Of a DNA stretch of 6,595 nucleotides, positions 1 through 5,686 are shown piece after piece (position 1 is the first letter of the stretch; each line of letters opens with the position of its first letter). The stretch covers positions 1 to 6,595 of the forward strand of contig JAGQUY010000199.1 of NCBI GenBank assembly GCA_020438245.1, given 5' to 3'. The position numbers and the translations under genes are program-made. The DNA is from Bacteroidota bacterium. Lineage in GTDB: Bacteria > CLD3 > SB21. The notes under the pieces were generated by a model. The model saw only the letters and a list, made by a program, of their open reading frames with translations. It did no database searches and was not told where the DNA came from.

Positions 1-81
1 CATTTCGAACAGAGAAGTTAAGCCCGCCAGCGCTGATGATACTATATGAGCAATTGTATGGGAAAGTAAGACGTTGCCGGA
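1..81 (+). rRNA. rrf: 5S ribosomal RNA, 3' part (5' end outside window)
   Basis: The first ~80 bases match the conserved 3' two-thirds of bacterial 5S rRNA: the CGAACAGAGAAGTTAAGCCC block near the start, then CGCTGATGATACT, and the GGAAAGTAAGACGTTGCCGG end that would pair with the 5' strand of helix I outside the window. Typical 5S rRNA is about 110-120 nt, so roughly the first third is missing. The exact 3' end is uncertain by a few bases. A terminator follows immediately, so this is the last gene of a rightward rRNA operon. GTAAG replaces the more usual GTAGG near the end. An ORF can be read through this RNA but it is not a gene. Confidence 0.93.
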
Positions 82-95
82 ATTTTATTTTTTTC

Positions 96-131
96 AAACC
101 CGATCTGATTCACTTCAGGTCGGGTTTTTTT
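96..131 (+). terminator. Rho-independent terminator of the rRNA operon
   Basis: A 13-bp stem (96-108 with 115-127, one G-U pair) closes a six-base loop. The 3' arm of the stem runs into a T tract (125-131). Its position about 15 bases after the 5S rRNA end fits termination of the rRNA transcript and means the next gene needs its own promoter. Confidence 0.9.
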
Positions 132-152
132 ATTTCCGAATCCTACAGTGGT

Positions 153-182
153 TTGACTTTGATGATTAGGTTTGACCATATT
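153..182 (+). promoter_or_regulatory. Candidate sigma-70-type promoter for the TPR-CHAT gene
   Basis: TTGACT (153-158) lies 18 bases before CATATT (177-182), matching 5/6 and 4/6 of the -35 and -10 consensus. Transcription would begin near 190, downstream of the in-frame ATG at 162 and upstream of the ATG at 210, which supports 210 as the start codon. This is a pattern match only. A different consensus would apply if the host uses a Bacteroidota-type primary sigma factor. Confidence 0.4.
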
Positions 183-194
183 AGGCTCAAACCT
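168..194. repeat. Perfect 8-bp inverted repeat over the promoter/leader, plus a direct half-site
   Basis: AGGTTTGA (168-175) and TCAAACCT (187-194) form a perfect 8-bp dyad around an 11-base spacer that includes the candidate -10. A further GGTTTGAC copy in direct orientation sits at 150-157, across the candidate -35, and is repeated at 169-176. Three copies of one motif within 45 bases at a promoter could be an operator, or the dyad could be an RNA hairpin in the leader. No regulator is identified. Confidence 0.45.
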
Positions 195-209
195 CGACTA
201 CTGATAACC

Positions 210-2576
210 ATGTCACCAACCTTCCGCGTATTTCTGTGCATCGCGCTCGTCTTGAGCGTACTTTTTGTTATTCAAGCGTCTCCGCCAACAGCCCGAAAGC
301 TTGATCAGAGCTCCAAAGATGTTTGGTTCAAGGAAGGCGAGCGATTGACAAAACTGGCGCTATACGACAGCGCCAACGTGTGGTTTGCAAAAGCTGCAGA
401 AATTTTTCAGGAAGAACAAAAGTGGGATCGCGTCGTGGCCTGCCGGAATTTTATTGGCGACAACGAACGGCGAATGGCCAGATATGATCTCGCGTTTGCG
501 ATATTAGACTCCACGTTGAAGCTGGGTGAGAAGAAACTTGGAAGAGTTCATGCGGATGTGGCAGGAACAATCAACAAGCTGGGGCTCTATTACCGAAACA
601 AAGGAGACTATGACAATGCATTGGCTTCATTTGAAGAAGCGCTAAAAATCCGGCTGAGAACACTACCAACAACGCATGAAGACTTGGGTTGGAGTTACAA
701 CAATCTGGGGATGATTGAACATCAGCAGGGCCACTTTCATCGGGCCATTACATATTTCACAAAGGCCAGAGATGTGTTCGTATCCAATGGGGTTGGCAGT
801 CAATGGTCAGTTGCGGTGGCAGGTAATAATATTGGCACCTCCTATATGGGCCTCGGAGACGATATGAATGCTTTGTCCAATTTCATGCAATCACTTGGAA
901 TCAGAAAATCTATATATGGTTCAAACCACCTTTCTCTTTCACAAAGTTACGTTAACATTGCAAACGTCTATTCTAGGATTGGGGACTTCAGCAAGGCCGA
1001 GCAATATAGTTTGGAAGCACTTCGTATTCGGCTACCTCTTTTAGGAGAGTCACACCCCGACGTGGCCAAAATCTACTATAATCTCGGTGTCATGAATCGT
1101 CGCCGCGATGAATACGAAGAGGCAATTCACTATCTCACCAAAGCAATGGGTATTTATACAAAGAGCCTAGGTTTTTATCACTTGGATGTTGCGCGAACCT
1201 GGGACGAACTTGGTGAGTCCTTTCTTAATCAAAGGCACTTCGATCAAGCGATTGATGCGTTTCGAAGGTCACTGTCTATATGGGATAAAATTGACTCAAC
1301 CCACTACAGACGCGCTTACAATTATAGAAACATCGCAAGAGTATATGAACAGTGGGAGCAGTTTGATGCTGCAAGGAATAACTTCGAACAAGCCCTTTAT
1401 ATACGTAGGTCAAAGTTTGGAGAAAAACACCCTGAGGTTGCCGAAATCCTTCTGGATCTTTGCCATTTGAGCATCCATGGCGGCAATTATAAAAACGCAA
1501 AAGAGTTAAACAGACAGGCACGAATATCACTGCATATAGACTCCAACATGCCGCAGTCGCCAGAGGAGCAAAAATTAGCCATATGGTGCTTTTTATTGGC
1601 AGGGGACTTAGAGCTCATTGGTCGACCCAATGTAAACCAACTAGAATTGGCGTTTACAGAATATAGAAAAGCCTCAGATCTCAGTCTTGAGCGTAGAGAG
1701 ATCCTATTGGACGAGAACTCACAAATATTCTGGTCCGAAATCTGGCACTCAGCCTTCGCAAAAGGCCTTGCAGCCTCAAACAAATTATTTGAAGTGACTG
1801 GGAATTCCAAATGGATCATTGAAGCGTTCAATCTAATGGAGAAAAGCCGTTCTTACTTATTGACAAAGTACATAGGAGAAACGCGTCTAATTCGATCGAA
1901 AGTCGGGGAGGATAGTTTAGTTCAGCATGAAGTTGAGTTACGTAATTCAATTGGTCGCCTGTGGTCGAAAATACAAGGATCAGGATCATTTGAGAAAGCA
2001 AGCCCGGAAGATCGATCTAAACTACTGTCGTTAGAGTCGACGCTTCAAGCAATAAGACAACAACTCAAATTGGCCCATCCGGAATATCACCAAGCGGTTT
2101 TTGGTTCAGTTGAATTTGACAGCAGCAAAACTTCAGAATATTTACGTTCACAGAATCTCGCGGTGATAGGCTTTTTTTGGTCTGATACTGCAGTTTATGT
2201 GCAGTTGGTTTCGCCAACAGAGTTTAGAATCCAGGTCCTTGGTCTAACTCATAGTTTTCTATCTTCCTTGAACAGATTTCGAATAGCAACACAAACATCG
2301 GATGTGGGTAGCGTGCAGGCTGCCGCCGATTCAATTGCTCAAGTTTTGCTTCCGGTACTGAATCCTGTTCTACGATACAGGAATCTCGTTGTGATTCCCG
2401 ATGGTCCTTTGACGATTCTTCCTTTTGAAATTCTTCGTTCAAATGAATCCAATTCCTATATGATTGAGAGTCACGCCATAAGCTACGCGTACTCTATAAA
2501 CAGTATAGTGAGACAATTCCATCCTCTGAGCGGTGACCTCGAAGAAGTCCTAGGCATCGCACCGTTCTCCAAGTAG
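210..2576 (+). CDS. Exported TPR protein ending in the N-terminal half of a CHAT domain
   Basis: A 788-residue protein if begun at ATG 210. That start is chosen because it gives a clean signal peptide (hydrophobic core about residues 7-21, possible cleavage after A23) and follows a promoter candidate. The frame is open from 36, but that reads through the 5S rRNA and terminator. No Shine-Dalgarno is evident. Residues ~30-435 are an array of roughly nine or ten TPRs with ~42-residue spacing of the kinesin-light-chain type, with repeated YNNLG, DYDNAL and GEKHPEVA-like motifs. A helical linker follows. From ~620 the sequence is the start of a CHAT domain (caspase-like peptidase, clan CD), including LVVIPDGPLTILPFEIL. 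It stops abruptly at GIAPFSK, before the catalytic His and Cys. The missing half is encoded on the opposite strand at 2944-3711. TPRs usually bind protein partners that control the protease. Alone, this product should be catalytically inactive. It may be a broken gene, one state of an invertible gene, or a separate subunit. Confidence 0.88.
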   Translation: MSPTFRVFLCIALVLSVLFVIQASPPTARKLDQSSKDVWFKEGERLTKLALYDSANVWFAKAAEIFQEEQKWDRVVACRNFIGDNERRMARYDLAFAILDSTLKLGEKKLGRVHADVAGTINKLGLYYRNKGDYDNALASFEEALKIRLRTLPTTHEDLGWSYNNLGMIEHQQGHFHRAITYFTKARDVFVSNGVGSQWSVAVAGNNIGTSYMGLGDDMNALSNFMQSLGIRKSIYGSNHLSLSQSYVNIANVYSRIGDFSKAEQYSLEALRIRLPLLGESHPDVAKIYYNLGVMNRRRDEYEEAIHYLTKAMGIYTKSLGFYHLDVARTWDELGESFLNQRHFDQAIDAFRRSLSIWDKIDSTHYRRAYNYRNIARVYEQWEQFDAARNNFEQALYIRRSKFGEKHPEVAEILLDLCHLSIHGGNYKNAKELNRQARISLHIDSNMPQSPEEQKLAIWCFLLAGDLELIGRPNVNQLELAFTEYRKASDLSLERREILLDENSQIFWSEIWHSAFAKGLAASNKLFEVTGNSKWIIEAFNLMEKSRSYLLTKYIGETRLIRSKVGEDSLVQHEVELRNSIGRLWSKIQGSGSFEKASPEDRSKLLSLESTLQAIRQQLKLAHPEYHQAVFGSVEFDSSKTSEYLRSQNLAVIGFFWSDTAVYVQLVSPTEFRIQVLGLTHSFLSSLNRFRIATQTSDVGSVQAAADSIAQVLLPVLNPVLRYRNLVVIPDGPLTILPFEILRSNESNSYMIESHAISYAYSINSIVRQFHPLSGDLEEVLGIAPFSK

Positions 2577-2587
2577 TTTGATCGAAA

Positions 2588-2621
2588 TTATGGAATTTAG
2601 GCCCATGGGTACTCTTATGGG
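2588..2621 (+). repeat. Degenerate 34-base direct repeat, copy 1 (before the small lipoprotein gene)
   Basis: Begins with TTATGGAATTT and ends with ACTCTTATGGG. The same two 11-base blocks recur with identical spacing at 2877-2910, and 28 of 34 positions agree. It starts 12 bases after the stop codon of the TPR-CHAT ORF. It contains GCCCAT (2601-2606) and ATGGGC (2617-2622), a perfect 6-bp stem with a 10-base loop, in what would be the lipoprotein leader. Confidence 0.6.
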
Positions 2622-2646
2622 CAACCATAACGTAATAGGAGGACAT

Positions 2647-2865
2647 ATGATTACATCTATTCGATTGAGCATTCTCATTGGGGCAGCCTTGCTGACGATT
2701 TCGTGTGGCAGCCAAGATAAACTCGTATCCAGCTCAGTTGCATCAGCTTCCGAAGCACAAAATGCTATTCAAGAGACGGAAGTACTGAATGATGACGGTA
2801 CCTCAAAGAAAGAAGTTGAGATATTTGGCCACGAAGGAGAATCCGACGATCAAACTGGCAATTAG
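2647..2865 (+). CDS. Small putative lipoprotein, function unknown
   Basis: A 72-residue product. ATG 2647 is preferred over upstream in-frame codons because AGGAGGA (2637-2643) sits just before it and because it gives a lipoprotein signal: one Arg, a hydrophobic stretch, then TISC with Cys20 as the likely lipidated residue. The -3 Thr is a less typical lipobox residue. The mature part is about 52 residues, Ser/Ala-rich first and then acidic (Glu/Asp), with no recognisable domain, and is probably disordered. The gene lies between two copies of a 34-base direct repeat and between the two strand-separated halves of a CHAT protein, so it may have arrived or moved with a rearrangement. I do not recognise the family. 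Confidence 0.65.
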   Translation: MITSIRLSILIGAALLTISCGSQDKLVSSSVASASEAQNAIQETEVLNDDGTSKKEVEIFGHEGESDDQTGN

Positions 2866-2876
2866 GAAAATAATAT

Positions 2877-2910
2877 TTATGGAATTTTCGGCGATAGGGA
2901 CTCTTATGGG
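2877..2910 (+). repeat. Degenerate 34-base direct repeat, copy 2 (after the lipoprotein gene), with hairpin
   Basis: Second copy of the repeat at 2588-2621, in the same orientation, starting 11 bases after the lipoprotein stop codon. It overlaps a 7-bp hairpin (2896-2902 with 2912-2918, one G-U pair, 9-base loop) in the gap between two convergent genes. No T tract follows on either strand, so I do not call it a Rho-independent terminator. Confidence 0.6.
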
Positions 2911-2943
2911 TAGTCCTTCGGTTGACTCTCGTTGTGGGGCGGG

Positions 2944-3711
2944 CTAAGAAAGCTCGTTGGGTTCCGGTCTGATCCCATCGGACCGGCGCCTGTTTTTATT
3001 CAAGATAGGAACGGCGAATCCAGCAATCGCAAGGACGGTAACAACAATCCAAGGCCAAATCGTTGACGTTTTGACCGGGATAGGACCCAAAGGACTCGGA
3101 TCGCCGACATGGACAAGACCCGCCCAATAATAAGGATTACGATACCGAGGCTCACTGCTGTTCATCAGAAACAGCTTCGCCTCTCTCAAGGCCTCGTCTT
3201 TTGGCAGCCCGCGAGCCAAACCCTCATAGAACTTCCCGATAATGATCTCTGTTGCCTTGTCGTCAATCGACCAAAGACTCATGACCAGACTGGGGCAACC
3301 CGCATACGCAAAGCTCCGCGCCAGACTCATGACACCTTCTCCACGGACAATCCGGCCGGTGCCGGTATTGCAGGCGGAGAGAACGGTCATGCGCGCATTC
3401 AGCCGAAGATTATAAATCTCATAAGCATACAAGAAACCGTCCTCCGGGCCAATGCTCTTCGAAAAAACCAATTTGGATCGAAGCGGGTTCGATTCATCGG
3501 TCACTGCGTGAGTTGCCAAATGAAGAATATCGAATTTACCCGCCTCCGAACGAAACCTTTCTTCGGTGGCTTCCGATCCTTTCACAAACTCGCCTGGAAA
3601 GCTGGCCTCAATAGCATCCAGTTCTTTGGCGGAGAAGGGCAGCGGCCGGTACTCAACGGAATCTGGAATCATAAAAACAAGCCGAACGGAAACAAAAAGA
3701 CTAATGAACAT
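2944..3711 (-). CDS. C-terminal catalytic half of a CHAT (caspase-like) protease with C-terminal membrane anchor
   Basis: A 255-residue ORF from ATG 3711; a second ATG lies at 3672. Neither has a Shine-Dalgarno. Residues ~20-205 match the second half of the CHAT domain: PLPFSAKELDAI, then HLATH with the predicted catalytic His68, LSACNTGTG with the predicted nucleophile Cys114, GVMSLARSFAYAG, SLWSIDD, and the terminal NPYYWAGLVHVGD. Residues ~218-237 form a membrane segment followed by basic NKNRRR, a frequent ending of exported TPR-CHAT proteins. The N-terminal CHAT half is absent here and is found at the end of the plus-strand ORF stopping at 2576, so this is very probably a displaced gene part. 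Residues 1-15 are hydrophobic and not CHAT-like, and could be junction sequence or a fortuitous membrane signal. Both catalytic residues and the frame are intact, so decay is not advanced. The gene converges with the small lipoprotein gene across 78 bases. Confidence 0.85.
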   Translation of the reverse strand: MFISLFVSVRLVFMIPDSVEYRPLPFSAKELDAIEASFPGEFVKGSEATEERFRSEAGKFDILHLATHAVTDESNPLRSKLVFSKSIGPEDGFLYAYEIYNLRLNARMTVLSACNTGTGRIVRGEGVMSLARSFAYAGCPSLVMSLWSIDDKATEIIIGKFYEGLARGLPKDEALREAKLFLMNSSEPRYRNPYYWAGLVHVGDPSPLGPIPVKTSTIWPWIVVTVLAIAGFAVPILNKNRRRSDGIRPEPNELS

Positions 3712-3741
3712 AGCTAAAACGGTTGCGTAAGTGAATGATAA

Positions 3742-3770
3742 AGACTACTAACTTTTTTCTTTGTCGTCAA
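3742..3770 (-). promoter_or_regulatory. Weak promoter candidate reading into the CHAT catalytic half
   Basis: On the minus strand TTGACG (3770-3765) is 17 bases from TAGTCT (3747-3742). The -35 matches 5/6 of consensus but the -10 only 3/6. Initiation would be ~25 bases before ATG 3711. It lies in the 83-base gap between this gene and the divergent plus-strand PG-binding gene, whose own promoter must be in the same gap or further upstream. It could well be chance. Confidence 0.2.
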
Positions 3771-3794
3771 TACCGAGTATAACAAAGGAAACTC

Positions 3795-4037
3795 ATGCGA
3801 ATCACAAAAGGCATGCAAGGACCCGCGATCAAGCAGTGGCAATTTTTTCTAAAAGCACGCGGATACTACCGTGGGGACGCCAGCGGTCACTTTGATAGTC
3901 CTACAAGTGACGGAACAAGTGCTTTTCAACGACAAAATGGACTGCGCCAAACCGGCGAACTTGATTTTCTGACATATTGCCGGGCCACCGTTATGGGACT
4001 ACCGCCTCTCCTCAATCTTATTGGTGAGGAGAAATAA
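3795..4037 (+). CDS. Free-standing peptidoglycan-binding-like domain protein
   Basis: An 80-residue protein consisting almost entirely of one PG_binding_1-type (PF01471-like) three-helix domain. The pattern is visible: GPAIKQWQFFLKARGYY in helix 1, an SGHFDSPTSDGTSAFQRQNGL segment matching the family's G-x-F-x-x-x-T-x-x-A-x-x-x-F-Q-x-x-x-G-L core, then TGELDFLTYCRA. There is an extra Asp-Gly around the usual T-x-x-A step. Such domains normally target wall hydrolases or other enzymes to peptidoglycan, but no enzyme is fused here and no signal peptide is present, so how it would reach the wall is unclear. Start supported by AAAGGAAA (3784-3791) five bases upstream. The next gene begins 2 bases after its stop, so the two are almost certainly co-transcribed and translationally coupled. 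Confidence 0.82.
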   Translation: MRITKGMQGPAIKQWQFFLKARGYYRGDASGHFDSPTSDGTSAFQRQNGLRQTGELDFLTYCRATVMGLPPLLNLIGEEK

Positions 4038-4039
4038 TT

Positions 4040-4258
4040 ATGCGGGTAAAATTCAGGGAATTATTTGATCTGAACGAAGATGGAACTCTTTCACCAAAAG
4101 GCAATTTGATTTTTGGCGGGCGAAGGATGTCTGCCAAAACGATCATTCGAAAAGGAAATACCTTTGATGGCATGGACGTAAATGTTTTCTACGGGCATGA
4201 CCTGGAAATCGAAGACATCGGTGACGCGTTTGAGGTGAAAATGGTGTATTTCAAATGA
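4040..4258 (+). CDS. Hypothetical 72-aa protein, partner of the PG-binding gene
   Basis: ATG 4040 lies 2 bases after the stop of the PG-binding gene. GAGGAGA (4026-4032), inside the end of that gene, is a strong ribosome-binding site at good spacing. The product is soluble with no signal peptide or membrane segment. It begins MRVKFRELFDLNEDGTLSPKG, and the rest alternates short hydrophobic and polar stretches (KTIIRKGNTF, MDVNVFYG, AFEVKMVYF) that suggest a small mostly-beta fold. The EDG and GRR turns and an acidic DLEIEDIGD segment stand out. I do not recognise a family. The tight coupling implies function, and perhaps stoichiometric interaction, with the upstream PG-binding-like protein. 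Confidence 0.78.
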   Translation: MRVKFRELFDLNEDGTLSPKGNLIFGGRRMSAKTIIRKGNTFDGMDVNVFYGHDLEIEDIGDAFEVKMVYFK

Positions 4259-4303
4259 TTGTTGATTGTCCAAGAGAGGGGAAAAACCATCCTCCAGCAT
4301 GTA

Positions 4304-4331
4304 TTGAATCTTTCCTTCCACCGCCTATATT
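4304..4331 (+). promoter_or_regulatory. Candidate sigma-70-type promoter for the MFS gene
   Basis: TTGAAT (4304-4309) and TATATT (4326-4331) are separated by 16 bases, matching 4/6 and 5/6 of consensus. Transcription would begin around 4338, giving a very short leader before the TTG start at 4355. The 96-base gap 4259-4354 holds nothing else that I can recognise. Confidence 0.45.
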
Positions 4332-4354
4332 TGGATCGCAAGTGAAATCATCGA

Positions 4355-5668
4355 TTGCGAGTCCAATTGACCTGGAAACCACCAACCGCTCTTAGGGCGC
4401 TACGGCACAGAAATTATCGCCTATTTTATGGCGGTCAGATTATTTCTCTGATCGGCACATGGATGCAGAATGTGGCACAATCATGGCTGGTCTATCAACT
4501 TACCGGATCTGCCGTACTGCTTGGATTGGTGGGATTTGCCTCACAGATTCCTGTTTTTCTCCTGGCCTCAATTGGCGGAACAATAGCTGATCGCTATCAT
4601 CGACATCGTATTCTAATTGTGACCCAGATTTCCGCCATGATTCTTGCATCAATTCTCACACTGCTCACCTTGACCAATCAAATTCAAGTTGGCCATATAT
4701 TCGTACTGGCTTCCTTATTGGGTGTTGTCAATGCTTTCGATATTCCAACCAGGCAGGCGTTTGTGGTTGATATGGTGGGTCGAGATGACCTCGTAAATGC
4801 AGTTGCCTTGAACTCATCCATGTTCAATGGGGCACGAATGATCGGACCTGCTGTCGCCGGCGTCATGGTCGCGGGTTTCGGGGAAGGCTGGTGCTTCTTT
4901 GTCAATGCAGTCAGTTATCTTGCGGTAATCGCCGGCCTCCTTTTGATGCGCGTCAAGGAGGTCAAAAGGCCGACAGTTTCCGAATCGGCGCTGGCGCATG
5001 TCGCTGAAGGCTTTAGATATATTCGCAATGCCATCCCGGTTAGGTCGTTATTGCTGATGCTGGGCCTCGTGAGCCTGACCGGTATGCCGTATGCCGTTCT
5101 GATGCCTATTTTTGCGGATCAAATTCTACACGGCGGTCCGAGCGGTTTGGGTATCTTGATGGGGGCTTCCGGATTCGGAGCTTTCCTCGGTGCAGCTGTG
5201 CTAACAATGCGTAAGGGCATACGAGGTCTTGGCCGGTGGGTGGGGTATTCTGCTACAGGTTTTGGAATGAGCCTTATTCTTTTTTCATTCTCCCGCACGT
5301 TTCTGCTGTCTGCTTTCCTATTGGTGCCAGTCGGATTTTTCATGATCATTCAATTGGCCTCGTCTAACACGCTAATTCAGTCTATGGTTCCTGACAGGCT
5401 GAGAGGTCGTGTCATGGCGGTGTATTCAATGATGTTTATGGGAATGGCACCGCTAGGGGCACTCATGGCGGGGATGTTGGCTCACCGTATGGGAGCCCCA
5501 ATCACGGTCGCCCTAGGTGGCGGAGTCTGTATTGTCGGTGCTGCAGCTTTTTTGGTACACTTGCCGGCATTTCGATATGAAGCCCACCAACTGATTGTCG
5601 CGTTACAAGCCTCGGGAGGTACTCCCGCAGAAGAGGTTACCGGGACCGTAGTTGCTTCGAAAAAATAA
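4355..5668 (+). CDS. MFS efflux transporter (MFS_3 / EntS-like)
   Basis: A 437-residue inner-membrane protein of the major facilitator superfamily, the usual size for a 12-helix exporter. The opening ALRHRNYRLFYGGQ, then IGTWMQNVAQSWLVYQLTGSA, is characteristic of the MFS_3 / transmembrane secretion effector group that includes the enterobactin exporter EntS. The loop 2-3 motif A is present as GGTIADRYHRHR (~74-85), and its second-half relative VPDRLRGRVMAVYSMMF is at ~345-361. Likely role: proton-coupled export of a small molecule. The substrate cannot be inferred and no siderophore genes are nearby. The start is TTG (4355); an in-frame stop just upstream leaves no ATG or GTG, and a second TTG at 4367 is an alternative. 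No clear Shine-Dalgarno. It has its own promoter candidate and converges, 18 bases apart, with the next gene. Confidence 0.92.
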   Translation: MRVQLTWKPPTALRALRHRNYRLFYGGQIISLIGTWMQNVAQSWLVYQLTGSAVLLGLVGFASQIPVFLLASIGGTIADRYHRHRILIVTQISAMILASILTLLTLTNQIQVGHIFVLASLLGVVNAFDIPTRQAFVVDMVGRDDLVNAVALNSSMFNGARMIGPAVAGVMVAGFGEGWCFFVNAVSYLAVIAGLLLMRVKEVKRPTVSESALAHVAEGFRYIRNAIPVRSLLLMLGLVSLTGMPYAVLMPIFADQILHGGPSGLGILMGASGFGAFLGAAVLTMRKGIRGLGRWVGYSATGFGMSLILFSFSRTFLLSAFLLVPVGFFMIIQLASSNTLIQSMVPDRLRGRVMAVYSMMFMGMAPLGALMAGMLAHRMGAPITVALGGGVCIVGAAAFLVHLPAFRYEAHQLIVALQASGGTPAEEVTGTVVASKK

Positions 5669-5686
5669 AATGAAACTCGCAGACCC

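Noticed and set aside
36..209. N-terminal extension of the TPR-CHAT ORF starting at ATG 36 or 162
   Set aside because: The frame from 36 reads through 5S rRNA and the terminator. The ATG at 162 lies upstream of the likely transcription start and would bury the signal peptide behind a charged extension.
2578..2646. Upstream TTG start at 2578 for the small lipoprotein
   Set aside because: ATG 2647 has AGGAGGA before it and begins a proper lipoprotein signal. The upstream codons run through the repeat and hairpin.
2588..2910. Integron gene cassette around the lipoprotein
   Set aside because: The flanking repeats lack the GTTRRRY / RYYYAAC core sites of attC, and no integrase gene is visible.
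2896..2918. Bidirectional terminator between the convergent lipoprotein and CHAT-half genes
   Set aside because: The 7-bp stem has no T tract on either side. I record it only as a hairpin within the repeat.
3109..3717. 202-residue plus-strand ORF
   Set aside because: It is antisense to the CHAT catalytic half, whose reading frame has clear family motifs. The translated sequence shows no domain or signal and no ribosome-binding site.
3723..3751. Plus-strand promoter TTGCGT, 17 bases, TACTAA before the PG-binding gene
   Set aside because: Each box matches only 3/6 of consensus. A promoter must lie near here, but this match is too poor to annotate.
4684..5349. Minus-strand ORFs at 4684-4905, 4814-4999 and 5119-5349
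   Set aside because: All are short shadows within the MFS gene, with no supporting signals.
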